Source of the DNA: Sciurus carolinensis
Lineage: Eukaryota; Chordata; Mammalia; Rodentia; Sciuridae
Length of the DNA: 64,000 bases
Assembly (NCBI RefSeq): GCF_902686445.1
Contig: NC_062229.1
Span: 3,815,503 to 3,879,502 of the forward strand
Reading direction: 5' to 3'
The notes under the pieces: model-generated
Seen by the model: the letters and a program-made list of their open reading frames with translations, nothing else
Told to the model about the DNA's origin: nothing
Databases searched by the model: none
In this document: positions 10,228 to 21,319 of the stretch, piece by piece
Position numbering within the stretch: position 1 is the stretch's first letter
Layout: each line of letters starts with the position of its first letter
Program-made: the position numbers and the translations under genes

Positions 10228-10325
10228 TGTATTATCATTATTATTATTTTGTGGTGCTGGGGATTGAACCCAGGGCCTTGGGTTTTGGAGGCAAGTACTC
10301 CACCAACAGAGCTACATCCCCAGCC
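10228..10325 (-). repeat. ID SINE, antisense, with target-site duplication
   Basis: TTATTATTTTGTGGTGCTGGGGATTGAACCC to GAGCTACATCCCCAGCC. A near-perfect 14-base repeat, TCCATC(A/T)GGATTTT, flanks both sides as expected for L1-driven insertion. Confidence 0.9.
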
Positions 10326-10794
10326 TCCATCTGGATTTTGGAGCAACTGGTTGGACCCAATTTGTTGTCCCTGGGCCATATATTCTTATGTGACTGTGTC
10401 TTACAAGCAGTCTGTTGTGGACAAAATATCATCACCCTGTAATGTAAAGTTAACAGCACCTCAACACCAGGACCGGAAGTCCACACAGCTTCCTCTCTGT
10501 GGTGTGGCCCCCACACACTGGAGACAAGTGCTAACCCCTGAGGGACTTATGCCTGATAATGGGATAAGAAAAGGAAGAGGGGAGGAGGAGAGGCATTTCT
10601 GATGTCCCTCTATGTACACACAGGCACAAGCACACTTGCCTCACAACAAATAAGAAACCCTCCAGAGAGTTAAGGTCGGGGATTCTCTAACCGGCCAGGG
10701 CCACCTTGCGCCTGCCTAGTATTTATTATAACCACCTCTTTCGCTGCCGTGTTTCCTTTATTTACTCTTGGGAAGCACCTCAGCTGGGCAAGGT

Positions 10795-11300
10795 TATTTT
10801 TTTATTTTAATTAGTGCATTTTCATGATACAGAATAAGGGCTCACACTGGCATGGTGTTCGCACATGCAAATAACATACCTCGGCCCTGCCCCCCACCGT
10901 CCTCTGTCCTGCCCCCCCCCCCCCCCCCCGTCCTCTGCCGGGCCCTCCCCATCCTCTTCTCTGACAGTCCCCCCACTCCTCTCGTGTCCAGGCTCCTTCC
11001 CAGGGTCCCCTGTGATGCGCCCTTTCCCGCTAGTTTCATGCAGTCTCCGCGCAGGCCCGGATTTCTCCCGGACGACAGGGCGGGACCCGACCGCATGTAC
11101 ACACCTCGGTTCCCGCATTTGGGCACCTGGGCTGATTGATCGCTTGACTGGCGTGAGGGGCGCGGCGTGGGTCCCCCCAGTGGTGACTCACCTCCCCGCG
11201 GGCGGGGAGGTGGTGCTGGAGGCACGGCCTCCCTGAGGTAGCTGCCCTGCAGATGCAGTGGTGGTCACAGGGGACGCCCCCAGGGACCGGCCTTCTTGCA
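10795..11300 (-). mobile_element. Possible GC-enriched L1 3' UTR, antisense
   Basis: Begins with T/A-rich sequence and 'TTAGTGCATTTTCATGATACAGAATAAGG', similar to the antisense start of other L1 3' UTRs in the window, then turns very C- and CpG-rich, with an 18-base C run at 10912-10929. The L1 assignment beyond the first 80 bases is weak. Confidence 0.35.
11030..11230. other. Small CpG-rich patch with perfect hairpin
   Basis: CpG density rises locally. A palindrome with 11-base arms (11189-11199 and 11202-11212, CACCTCCCCGC/GCGGGGAGGTG) and a 2-base centre creates paired GC-box-like motifs. No transcript evidence is visible. Confidence 0.45.
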
Positions 11301-11488
11301 GTCACTGGTCCTGAGATTGCCCTGGGTGGTGGGGCGGTCACACATGCGGTCGGGTGTCACTTCTCTGTTTGCTGACTGAGATCCCCGAGGAGGCCAAGGG
11401 GCCTTTCTCTCTTGCTTGCTTGCTTTCTCTCTCTCTCTCCCTTCCCTCTCTTCCTCCTCCTTCCTTTCTCCTTTCCTTCCCTCTTTTT

Positions 11489-11548
11489 CCAGTGCTGGGG
11501 ATCTAGCCCAGGGCCTCCTGCATGCCGAGGGACACCCCAGGCCCCGTT
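11489..11548 (-). repeat. ID SINE fragment, antisense
   Basis: CCAGTGCTGGGGATCTAGCCCAGGG, then GCCGAGGGACACCCCAGGCCCC. It follows a pyrimidine-rich stretch at 11405-11488. Confidence 0.7.
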
Positions 11549-11569
11549 TACTCTTTAGAGTTGTGGTGT

Positions 11570-11905
11570 GTATTAGAGTTCCCTCACGGCCTTCTAATTC
11601 CTGAGGAAACCAACCTAAAGGAGCAAGATTTACTTTGGATCCCGGTTTCAGAAGTTTCAGCCTGCGGTTGGCCGGCGGTGTGGTTTCCGGGCCTGTGGTG
11701 ATGCAGAACAGCCGGCAGGCCCGACCGAGGCGCAGACCTGGGGAGGTGGGACCCACAGACCCTCCAAAGGCCCAGCGCCCCTCTCTCCCAAGTGGGCCCA
11801 CCTCCTGGAGTTTCCACCACCTCCATCAGCGCCACCTGCGGACCAGGCTCTGAACAGTGAGTGTTTGGGGGACATTCTGCATCCAAACTGCAACAGGGTG
11901 AAGGG
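11570..11905 (-). mobile_element. MaLR-type LTR, antisense, CpG-rich copy
   Basis: Contains 'AGGAGCAAGATTTACTTTGG', 'GGTTTCAGAAGTTTCAGCC-GCGGTTGGCCGGC', 'CACCTCCTGGAGTTTCCACCACC' and 'GGGGGACATTCTGCATCCAAACTGCAACAG'. It matches the repeat at 28756-29202 in order and strand but retains more CpG. Confidence 0.6.
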
Positions 11906-12179
11906 TATATGCTCCATCTTCTGGGGTGGGGGAAGGGATCTCACGTTGATTCCACTCTTCTCTTCTCACGTCCCTAAGCCTTTCTGTTCTTTCTCTTCCT
12001 TGTGTAGGAAGGCACTTCTGCTATGTTAAACTGTGTTTAGTTTAGGCCAGCTTTGGGTTTATGTTTTAGGAAACCTACAACACTGTTAGAATCCTTTATA
12101 AGCTGCCAGATGACACCATTACAACACAGAATCTCAGCTTAGTATGTCCATATTAGTTAAGCTTCTCTGGGAAAACCGT

Positions 12180-12201
12180 ATGTGTGTGTGTGTGTGTGTG
12201 T
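12180..12201. repeat. (TG)n microsatellite
   Basis: Eleven TG units inside the antisense LTR-like repeat. Confidence 0.95.
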
Positions 12202-12363
12202 AAGGAGATTTATTATAGGGCATGGGCTCAGGTAAGTACAGAGTGGAAGACATCTTGTCACCTGCAGCCTGAGGGCCTGGGAATCAGAGGAGCTGAATGT
12301 TCAAGCTGCAGTCAAGGTCCAAAGCAAGAGGAGGCCAGTGACTCACCTCAAGACTATCAGTGT

Positions 12364-12515
12364 GGTGGGTGACTCACATTTGCAGTCCCAGCGACCTAGA
12401 AGACGGGGCAGGGGGATCACATGACCTGTGAACTTGACCACAAGTTCAAGACCAGAATTGGTAACATAGTGAAACCCCATCTAAGAAAATAGAATGACCA
12501 AAAACTCCACAAAAT
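12364..12515 (+). repeat. B1-like SINE, sense
   Basis: GTGGTGGGTGACTCACATTTGCAGTCCCAGCGACC, then CAAGTTCAAGACCAGAATTGG and GTGAAACCCCATCTAAG, a 7SL-derived monomer. Confidence 0.8.
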
Positions 12516-13082
12516 GAATTCTTTCTGGCTCAGCTTTCTGTTCTATTCAGCCTTCAACAGATTAGACAGAGTCCACCTTTACTAGGGGACTCTGTCCACT
12601 AAACTCAGCCCACCAATTCAAATGGGAGTCTCATTCAGCATCACCCTCATTAGACGCATCCAGAATAATGTTTCCTCATATATCTGAGCACCCAATAAGT
12701 TGACATAAGATTACTATTCCCTGGGCCCATATCACTCAGTCCATCTCTGTTCCCTCCACTGTTATCCCACAATCTTTATACCCATTCCAACATAAATCCC
12801 CCAGATTTCTGTGTGCAAATTGGAAAATTCTTATTGTTCTTCAGTGTAACTCATTCACGGGTCACATTTTGAGTCTTGTTATGGGCACAGAAGCAATGAG
12901 TGGTTGTGGGGTGGCCCTGGACAGCTAAAAGCATCTTGAAATTGCTGCAGAGGAGGCCACTAAAGTTTTTTCAGACAAAGCAGGACTTGTCTCTGCAGAT
13001 GAGGTGGGAGTTGCTGCTAAGACTCCTCAGAATTTAAGAGTCCAACCTCTCTGGAGTCTCTAGGATCTTTCCACATGCCCCT

Positions 13083-13513
13083 GCTATAAACTGAATGCTC
13101 ATGTTCCCCCATTCATTTGTTGAAGCTCTAGTCCATGGTTTGGCTTTGTTCAGAGATGGATCCTCTAAGGAAGTAATTAAGGTCAAAGGAAGTCTTATGG
13201 GTGGGGCCCAAAGCCAGCAGGGTTAGTGGTCTTATAAGAAGAAACACCAGAGCATCCTTTTCTATAAGAAAGCACCACAGAAGGACCATGTGAAGACATA
13301 TGGAAAAGGTGGCTGTCTGAAGGCTATGAAATCGCTTCTCAGCCTTTTGGCTAAGATCAAGTGTGAAGGCTATGAAGACACATCCTACCAGAAGACAAAC
13401 TGGTTGAAATTTTTATCTTGGACTTCTATTGGAAAAGAACTGTGAGAAAATAAAGTTTTATTGTTCAAATCACCTAGTCTGTGGAATTTTGTTATGCAAG
13501 CAGACTAATACAG
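13083..13513 (+). mobile_element. MaLR-type 5' LTR, sense, interrupted by a U2 fragment
   Basis: Begins 'CTGCTATAAACTGAATGCTCATG' and ends 'CTAGTCTGTGGAATTTTGTTATGCAAGCAGACTAATACAG', with an AATAAA upstream of the end (about 13449). Internal MaLR sequence follows directly, so this is the 5' LTR of a proviral remnant. Confidence 0.75.
13331..13363 (+). pseudogene. RNU2: 5'-terminal U2 snRNA fragment (retropseudogene)
   Basis: The 33 bases match the first 33 of U2 snRNA (ATCGCTTCTC to AAGATCAAGTG) with one G-to-A change in the CGGCC block. Perfect 13-base direct repeats TGAAGGCTATGAA at 13318-13330 and 13364-13376 flank it with nothing in between, so it is an L1-type insertion of a truncated U2 piece without a poly(A) tail. 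It is too short to work as a spliceosomal RNA and has no snRNA promoter. Confidence 0.93.
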
Positions 13514-13995
13514 ATTTTGGAACCAAGAACTGAGGTGCTGCTGCGATGAATATCTAAAAATGTGGAAGTGGCTTTGGAACCAGGCTGGGAACACTTTGAA
13601 GGTGGGAGAACAGGCCTAGATATCCTGGAAAGAATTATTGGCAGAACTGTGGACCTTAAAGGTGATTCTGGTAAGGGTATGGGAGGAAAAGAGATCTATA
13701 GAGAAAGTCAACTGTTTTAGGGAATGCATATCATGAATAGAATGTGGGTAGAATTGTGGCCACTAAAGAAAGATTCTTCTTCAGAATGATCTGAGAAACA
13801 GCAGATGGCCCTGGCTGGTGGCCATGAGCCACTTCTATGGCTGCCCAGAGGAGCAAAGGTTGCCAGTCCTGTGTTGTCCCTCTCTCCATCCCCACCAGGA
13901 GAGGCAGGAGGAAGCAGATGCTGGTGTTAGATTTTCTGAGATTAAGAGTTGAATCATAAAATAGAAAATCACCCACATTTTGAAGGAAAAGAAGG
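13514..13995 (+). mobile_element. MaLR internal region remnant
   Basis: Follows the LTR with 'TTTTGGAACCAAGAACTGAGG' and 'GAAGTGGCTTTGGAACCAGGCTGGGAACACTTTGAAGG', typical of MaLR/ERVL-type internal sequence next to the LTR. No intact frame; it ends where L1 sequence starts. Confidence 0.6.
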
Positions 13996-13999
13996 GAAT

Positions 14000-16147
14000 A
14001 TGTGAAGATCCAAGATGCCAGGTTAGAAGAAGGCTGTATTTCCAGTTGCTCCCTGACTTGAGTTTTAAGCAGTGGGATACTGCTTCTCAGAGAGGTGTAG
14101 GGAATCTGCAGGGACACCACAAGTCACAGGGCAGAGAGCTGATAAATCAGACCAAGCCAAGAGACAGTGCATCTTGCTCCACACACAAATTCATCATGCT
14201 AAAACTTCAGCAAGACTTTAATACAAATAATAGAAGAGGCAAAATTGCCAAACTATGACTAGACCCAAAGTTAGGAATGACTGAGTTCCCACTGATGGAC
14301 ATCCACTCCTAGAGCAGCAAGAGAGAATTATCACAAAGTTGTGAAGGACTGTGAAGGTCACCTATAGAGGATCTCAAACTAGATCACTCCAGGACACTTC
14401 AGCAAGAGATCATGCCCTAAAAAGGTCCACGCAGAAGAACGAAAGAGAAATCCATTCCAACAGATCCATAAAACCCAAAACAGGAATAAAAAAAAAAAAA
14501 AAGAAAAAACAAGGTATCAATGCCTCCTAATATTCATAATTTACCAGCAACTGACTCCAAAGATACAGAAGCAAATGTAGTATCAGAAAAATAATTCAAA
14601 AGAGTGATTATAAAAATTGTCAACAAATTCCAAAAAAACATAGAAAACAAATAATCAATAAGGAAGTCAGTATAGGACATGAATGAGAAATTCAATATGG
14701 AAATAGATATACTGAAAAAGAACCAAATAGAAGTCTAGAAAATGAAAGACACAATAAATCAAATAAAATGTTCAGCTGAAGTCTCTCTAATAGAGTAGAT
14801 CATGCTGAAGACAGTCTCAGAGCTAGAAGAAAAAAGTCTGACTTTGAACATTCAGACAGTATAAAGAAAAGAAAATAAGTAACCATGACCAAAATGTACA
14901 AGAACCTGGTACACAAGAGACCAAATTTAAGAATCACTGGAATTGCAGAGGGTTGTGAGATGGAGGCTAAAGGAATGGATAGCTCTTTGGGGCAATAATA
15001 GCAGAAAAATTTCCAAAGTTTGAGAATAATATGGACACCCCAGTACAGGGGGCATGCAGAATCCCAACTAAGCAAGATCAAAAAAGAAACTCCATGACGC
15101 ATGATAATTGAAAAGCAGAACAAGGCTAGAATTTTTAAAGCTTCAAAAGAAAAACCATCAGGTCCCATTTAGAGGCAATGCAACAGAATTGCTTATGAAT
15201 TCTCAGCACAAACTCTAAAATTCAAAAGGACTTAGAATGTGTTCCAAATCCTGAGAGAAAGTAACTGTCAACCAAGATTGTTCTATCTACCATAGCTGTC
15301 CTTCAGAATCAAAGAAGAAACAAAAGCCTTCCAAGATAAACAGAAACTAAAAGAATTCATGACTACTAAGCTGGTATTACAGAAAATACTTAAAGAAATA
15401 TTTCACACTGAAGAAATAAGAAACAAACCCCAGAGCTTACAAATGGACAAATCTCATTTGAAGAGTAACCAAGCACATGAGAAACAGGACCAAATTAAAC
15501 ATTGGAAATAAATCAAAATTGCAGGGATTAATGAACATCTTTCTATAATAATATTAAATGTAAATGGCCTTGACTCTTCAATTAAATGAACGACTGGCAG
15601 AATGGATTGAAAAATAAGACCCAACTATATGTTGTTTGCAAGAGACTCACCTTACAGGCAAAGACCAGCACAGGCTGAAAGTGAAAGACTTGAAATTGAC
15701 ATGCCATTCAAATAGAGTCTGAAAACAAGGAAGAGTTGCTATTCATATCTGACAGAGCAAACTTCAAGGCAAGATCATACAGAAGAGACAAAGAGGGTCA
15801 CTTCATACTGGTAAAGAGAAAATCCAACAAGAAGATATAACAATAGTACACATTTATGCTCCAAACATTAGTGCACCTAATTACATAAAACAGAGAATAC
15901 TTGAATTAAAGACTCAGATATGCCCAAGTACAATATTACTGACTGATTTAAACACACCTCTCTCATCAATAGATATATCATCCAGACATAAACCAGTGAA
16001 GACTCTTTTGGCCTGAAAAATATTATAAATCAAATAGACTTAACAGACATCTACAGAATATTTCATCCAGCAACAGTCAAATATACTTTCTTTTCAGGTT
16101 CTCATAGAAACTTCTCTAAAACAGAACATGTTTGAGGCCATGAAACA
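14000..16147 (+). mobile_element. Old L1, part 1: 5' UTR-like, ORF1-like and ORF2 endonuclease remnants
   Basis: Starts with an L1-like leader (GATCCAAGATGCCAGGTTAGAAG). From 15546 the ORF2 N-terminus is readable in pieces: 'AATGTAAATGGCCTTGACTC', 'CAACTATATGTTGTTTGCAAGAGACTCACC' and 'ACATTTATGCTCCAAACATTAG'. It carries many stops and indels. This is the host element for a stack of later insertions; it resumes at 16612 and again at about 24160. Confidence 0.8.
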
Positions 16148-16611
16148 ATTCTTTTTAATTTTTTTTTATTTTTACGGACTGCATTTTGATTCATTGTACA
16201 CAAATGGTGTACAATTTTTCTTTTCTATGGTTGTACATGATGTAGATTCACACCATTTGTGTAATCATACATGTACCTAGGACAATAATGTCTGTCTCAT
16301 TCCACCATCTTTCATGCCCCTGCCCCCTCCCTACCCTCATTTCCCTTTACATAATTCAAAGTTCCTCCATTGTTCTTTTACCCCCACCCCCACCCCCATT
16401 ATGTATCATCATCCACTTATCAGAGAAAACATTCAGCCTTTGTTTCTTTGGGATTGGCTTTTTCTCTTAGCATGATAGTCTCCAGTTCCATCCATTTACC
16501 TGCAAATGCCATAATTTTATTCTTTATGGCTGAATAATATTTCATTGGGTATATATACCACAGTTTCTTTATCCATTCACTTATTGAAGGGCATCAAGGT
16601 TGGCAACTCTT
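16148..16611 (-). mobile_element. Young L1 3' end, antisense, inserted in the old L1
   Basis: T-rich start, then 'ACGGACTGCATTTTGATTCATTGTACACAAATGG' (3' UTR) and the end of ORF2 reversed ('CTTAGCATGATAGTCTCCAGTTCC', 'CTTTATCCATTCACTTATTGAAGGGCATC'). It is strongly truncated at its 5' end. The same 3' UTR starts the element at 31878. Confidence 0.9.
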
Positions 16612-16975
16612 AAAAAATAAAAAAAATCAAAATAAGTATTTGCATCTTATCTGATCATAATGGGAGGAAATTAGAAGTCAACATTAAATAAAAAACCTAC
16701 AGAAGCTATATAAATATACGAAGACTGAACGATACACTTTTGAATGATGAATGGGTGATAGAAGAATTCAAGGGAGAAATTTTAAAATTCTTGTAATCAA
16801 ACAATAACAGTGATACAACATATCAGAACCTCTGGGACACTATGAAGACAGTTCTAAGAGGAAAATTTATAGCTGAGTGTCTACATACAAAAATCACATA
16901 GAGGGCTGGGGAGATAGCTCAGTCGGTAGAGTGCTTGCCTTGTAAGCACAAAGCCCTGGGTTTGATCCCCAGCAC

Positions 16976-17025
<50 letters not shown>

Positions 17026-17151
17026 CATAGATCCTAAATAAAAAAACTCAATGATGCATCTCAAGATCAAAAATAATAAAATATTTAGGAAAAAATCTAA
17101 ACAAGAAGGTGAAAGACTTCTATAATGAAAACTATAGGACATTCAAAAAAG
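16612..17151 (+). mobile_element. Old L1, part 2: ORF2 between endonuclease and RT
   Basis: Continues the host L1 from the endonuclease end ('ATCTTATCTGATCATAATGGGAGG') through 'AAGGGAGAAATTTTAAAATTC' to 'AAAGACTTCTATAATGAAAACTATAGG', where it stops mid-frame. An ID element sits inside it. Confidence 0.85.
16903..17019 (+). repeat. ID SINE with perfect 12-bp target-site duplication
   Basis: GGGCTGGGGAGATAGCTCAGTCGG to GATCCCCAGCACC plus an A tail of about 45 bases. AAATCACATAGA flanks it at 16891-16902 and 17020-17031. The long pure tail and exact duplication indicate a recent insertion. Confidence 0.97.
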
Positions 17152-17440
17152 ATTTTTAAAAATATTATATATTATGAAATTTATAATAATAAATACTTTA
17201 TTATGAAATATTAAGTAATGCCTAAAGATATAGAGAAAAATAAAATGAACATTCAGCTTAAGAATTAAAACATTACTCTCCAGCACTGCAAAAAGAGAAG
17301 AATTAAAACATTCCCAATCCAGTTAATTCTCCATATTTGCCATTCTCTGAATTTGACATGTCATTCCCATGATCTCTTTATACATGTTATGTAATTATTA
17401 TTATTTAAATATTTTAAAATTATAATATTATTTAAAAAAT
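17152..17440. other. AT-rich non-L1 segment at the 3' edge of the inner L1
   Basis: About 290 bases lie between the break in the host L1 and the 3' UTR of the inner antisense L1. They include A/T-rich ends and a middle (17215-17390) resembling an old mammalian repeat ('GATATAGAGAAAAATAAAATGAACATTCAGCTTAAGAATT'-like, read in parts). Possible 3' transduction carried with the inner L1, or a separate insertion. Confidence 0.4.
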
Positions 17441-18020
17441 TTAAAAATTTTGTTTGTCTCTAATTAGTTGTGCATGACAGTAGAACGTATTTATGCATTT
17501 TGATAGCTCATACATAGAGTGTAATCTCTCATTTTCCTGATTGTACATACTGCAGGATCACAATGGTCATGCAGACATACATGTACATGAGGTAATAATG
17601 TCTGTTTCACTCTACTATCATTCTTTCCCCCATACCCCTTCCCCTCCCTTCACTCCCTTCTACTTAATATAGAGTAACTCTGTTCTTCCCTATTCCCCAC
17701 CCCTCTTATTGTGAATTAGTTTCTGCAAATCAGGGAAAATATTCGGCCTTTGGATTTTTGGGTTTGGCTTATTTCACTTAGCATGATATTCTCTAACTCC
17801 ATCCATTTATCATCAAATGCCAGAATTTCATTCTTATTTAAAGCTGAGTAATATTCCATCATATGGCTATACCATATTGTCTTTATCCATTCATCTGTTG
17901 AAGGGCACCTAGGTTGGTTCCATAAGTTTAGCTATTGTGAATTGAGCTGCTATAAACATTGATGTGGCTATATCACTGTAGTATGTTGATTTTAAGTCCT
18001 TTGGGTATAAACTGAGGAGT

Positions 18021-18408
18021 GGGATAACTGGGTCAAATGGCGGTTCCTCAGTTTTCTGAGGAATCTCCATGCTGCTTTCCATACCGATTGCACCAGTTTG
18101 CCCTTCCCACCAGCAATGTATGAGTGTACCTTTTCCCCCACATCCTCGTCAGCATTTATTGTTGCTTGTATTCTTCATAATTGCCATTCTGACTGGGGTG
18201 AGATGAGACCTTAGAAGTGTAGTATAACTGGGTTAAATGGAGATTCCATTCCTACTTTTCTGAGGAATCTCCATACTGCTTCCCAGAGTGACTGCACCAG
18301 TTTTCAGTCCCACCAGTAATGTATGAATGTGCCCTTCCCCCACATCCTCACCAACATGTATTGTTACTTGTATTCTTGATCATTGCCATTCTGACTGGGA
18401 CGAGATGG
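18021..18408. repeat. 200-bp tandem duplication inside L1 ORF2
   Basis: The block from 'GATAACTGGGTCAAATGG' to 'CCATTCTGACTGGGGTGAGATG' (18022-18206) is repeated at about 18222-18408 ('TATAACTGGGTTAAATGG' to 'CCATTCTGACTGGGACGAGATGG'). Period is about 200 bases; copies differ at many sites. It covers the zinc-knuckle part of ORF2. Confidence 0.85.
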
Positions 18409-18719
18409 AATCTCTGTCTGGTTTTAATTTGCATTTCTCTAGTTGTTAGACATGTTGAACCTTTTTTCATTTATTTGTTGAGCGTGTTTTTTCTGTGAAG
18501 TGTCTGTTCAGTTCCTTTGCCCATTTTTTGATTGGGTCATTTGTTTTTTTTTTTTGGTGTTAAGTTTCTTTGAGTTTTTATATATTCTGAGATTAATGCT
18601 CTATCTCAGGTGCAGCTGGCAAAGATTTTCTCCCATTCCATAAGCTTTCTCTTCACACTCTTGTTTCTTTTGCTGTTAAGAAACTTTTTAGTTTGATGCC
18701 ATCCCATTTATTGATTTTT

Positions 18720-18985
18720 AAATTTTATTTATTTTTTGACACTGGGGATTGAACTCAGGGACACTTGACTACTGAGCCACATCTCTAGCCCTATTTTGTA
18801 TTTTATTTGGAGACAGGGTATCTCTGAGTTGCTTTTGCTGAGGCTGGCTTTGAATACCAGATCCTCTTTCCTTAGCCTTCTGAGCTACTGGGATTACAGG
18901 CAAGCACCACAGCACCTGGCCATTTATTGATTCTTGATTTTTTAGGCAAGCACTCTACCAACTGAGTTATGTTCCCAGCCCCTGA
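18720..18985 (-). repeat. B1-ID composite SINE plus ID fragment, antisense
   Basis: ID half 'GACACTGGGGATTGAACTCAGGG-GAGCCACATC', then B1 half 'GGAGACAGGGTATCTCTGAGTTGC-GGGATTACAGGCAAGCACC'. A short ID 5' remnant follows at 18937-18982 (GCAAGCACTCTACCAACTGAG). Confidence 0.85.
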
Positions 18986-19212
18986 TTCTTGATTTTATTT
19001 CTTGCACTTTAGGAGTCTTGTTGGGAATTGGATTCCTAAGCCAATGTGATATATATTTGGGCCTACAAGGACTATATTTTCTTCTACTAGGGGCAGGGTC
19101 TCAGGTCTAATGCTTAGGTTCTTGATTCACTTTGAGTTGAGTTTAGTGCAGGGAGAGAGGTAGGGGTTAAATTTCATTCTGCTACGTATGGATTTTCAGT
19201 TTTCCTGGCACC

Positions 19213-19345
19213 ATTAAAAAAATTTTTTTTGATGTTGATAGATCTTTATTTTATTCATTTGTTTATATGGGGTGCTGAGAATTGAACCCAGTGCCTCACA
19301 CATGCTAGGTGAGTGCCCTATCACTGAGCCACAACCTCAGCCCAC
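19213..19345 (-). repeat. ID SINE, long-tailed form, antisense
   Basis: A/T-rich tail with 'GATGTTGATAGATCTTTATTTTATTC', then GGTGCTGAGAATTGAACCCAG to GAGCCACAACCTCAGCCC. GGCACCATT before and AGCACCATT after look like its target duplication. Confidence 0.88.
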
Positions 19346-20547
19346 CCAGCACCATTGTTTGAAGAGACTATATTTTCTCCAATGTATGTTTATGGTGTCT
19401 AGTATGAAGTAACTGTATTTATGTGGATTTTTCTCTGTGTCGTCTATTCTGTTCTGTTGGTCTTTGTGTCTGTTTTGGTGCCAATACCATGCTGTTTTTG
19501 TTACTGTAACTCTGTAGTATAATTTAAAGTCTGGTTATAGTGATGTCTCCTGCTTCACTTTTCTTGCTAAGGATTGCTTTGGCTATTCTGGTCCTCTTAT
19601 TATTCCAAAGGAATTTCATGACTGCCTTTTCTATTCCTATGAAGAATATCATTGGAATTTTAATGGAAATTGCATTAAATTTTATAGCACTTTTGGTAAT
19701 ATGGTCATTTTGACAATATTAATTCATGCTATCCAAGAAGATGGAGGTCTTTCCATCTTTTAAGGTCTTATTCTATTTCTTTATTTAGTAGTCTGTAGTT
19801 TTCATTGTAGAGGTCTTTCACCTCGTTTGTTAGTATTTTATTTTATTTTATTGAGGATATTGTGAATGGGATATTTTTTCTAATTTCCCTTTCAACTGAT
19901 TCATCATTGGTGTATAGGAATGCAATTGATTTATGGGTGTTAATTTTATATCCTGCTACTTTGATGAATTCATTTTTGGGTTCTAGAAGTTTTCTGGTGG
20001 AGTTTTTAGGTCTTTTAAATATAGAATCATATCTGCAAATAAGGATAGTTTGAGCTCCTCTTTTCCTATTCATATCCCTTTATTTTCTTTCTTTTGCATG
20101 ATTTCTCTGGCTAGAGTTTCAAGAACTATGTTGGATAGAAGTGTTGAAATAGGGCATCTCTGTCTTGTTCCAATTTTTAGAGGGCATGGTTTCAATTTTT
20201 CTCTGTTTAGAATGATGTTGGCCTTGGGTTTAATGTATATAACTTTTACAATGTTGAGGTAAGTTCCTACTATCCCTAGTTTTTCCAGTGTTTTGAACAT
20301 GAATGGATACTATATTTTGTCAAATGTTTTTTTCTGCATCGATTGAGATAATAACGTGATTCTTCTCTTTAAATCTACTGATGCGGTGAATTAGATTTAT
20401 TGATTTCTCTATGTTGAACCAGGCTTGCATCTCTGGAATATACCCCACTCAATCATGGTGTACTAGCTGTTAAATATCTTTTTGTATGCAATGTGCCATA
20501 TTTTATTAAGAATTTTTGCATCTATGTTCATCCAAGATATTGGGCTG

Positions 20548-20692
20548 AAGTTTGTTTTCTTTCTTTCCCTTTTTTTCTTTATTCCTTCCTTTTTTCCTTC
20601 CTTCCTTCCTCCCTTCCTTCTTTCCTTCCTCCCTCCCTCCCTCCCTTCCTTCCTTCCTTCCTTCCCCTCTTTCCTTCTTTCTTTCCTTTGTC
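20548..20692. repeat. (CCTT)n/(CCCT)n microsatellite inside L1 ORF2
   Basis: A pyrimidine run of about 140 bases splits the RT-coding part of the inner L1 between 'GATATTGGGCTGAAGTTTG' and 'GTCTGATTTTGGTATCAGGG'. It probably grew from a short CTTT seed in the L1. Confidence 0.95.
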
Positions 20693-21319
20693 TGATTTTG
20701 GTATCAGGGTGATACTAGCTTCATAGAATAAGGTTGGAAAGTTTCCCTTCTTTTCTATTTCATGGAATACTTTGAGGATTGGTGTTAGTTCTTTGAAAGT
20801 CTGGTAGAACTCCCTGAGAATCCATCTGGTCCTGGCTTTTCTTTGTTGGTAGGCTTTTGATGGCATCTTCAATTTCATGGCTTGAAATTGATCTGTTTAA
20901 ATTTTCTATGTTCTCCTGATTCAATGTGGGTAGGTCATATGACTCTATAAGTTTGTTGATGTCTTCAAGATTTTCTATTTTATCAGAGTATAGATTTTCA
21001 AAATAGTTTCTGATTATAATTCTGTATTTCAGTAGTGTTCGTGGAAATATTTCCTTTTCCATAATAAATTTCAGTAATTTGAGGTTTTCCCTTCCTTTTC
21101 TTGATCAGCTTGGCTAACCATTTACCAATTTTATTTAATTTTTTTAAAGAACCAACTTTTTGTTTCATTGATTTTTTCAAAAAATTTTCTGTGTCAGTTT
21201 CATTGATTTCAGCTTTGATTTTAATAATTTCCTGTCTTCTAGTTCTTTAGTGTTGATTTGTTTTTCTTTTTCTAGGGCTTTGAAATACATGTTAGGTTGT
21301 TTATTTGGTGACTTTCTAT

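Larger units (their letters stand above)
12143..12715 (-). mobile_element. Old LTR-like repeat, antisense, split by a B1
   Basis: Left part: 'TATTAGTTAAGCTTCTCTGGGAAAACCGTA', a (TG)n run, 'AAGGAGATTTATTATAGGGCATGGGCTCA'. Right part resumes at about 12516 with 'CAGCCTTCAACAGATTAGAC', 'AATTCAAATGGGAGTCTCATTC' and 'CAGAATAATGTTTCCTCATATATCTGAGCACC', ending 'AGTTGACATAAGATTA'. The interrupter is a B1 at 12364-12515. Confidence 0.6.

Noticed and set aside
13331..13363. Functional U2 snRNA gene
   Set aside because: Only 33 of about 190 bases present, no snRNA promoter element, flanked by target duplications.
16903..17000. tRNA gene suggested by A and B boxes
   Set aside because: A and B boxes belong to the ID SINE family; no cloverleaf, and the unit recurs many times with A tails and target duplications.
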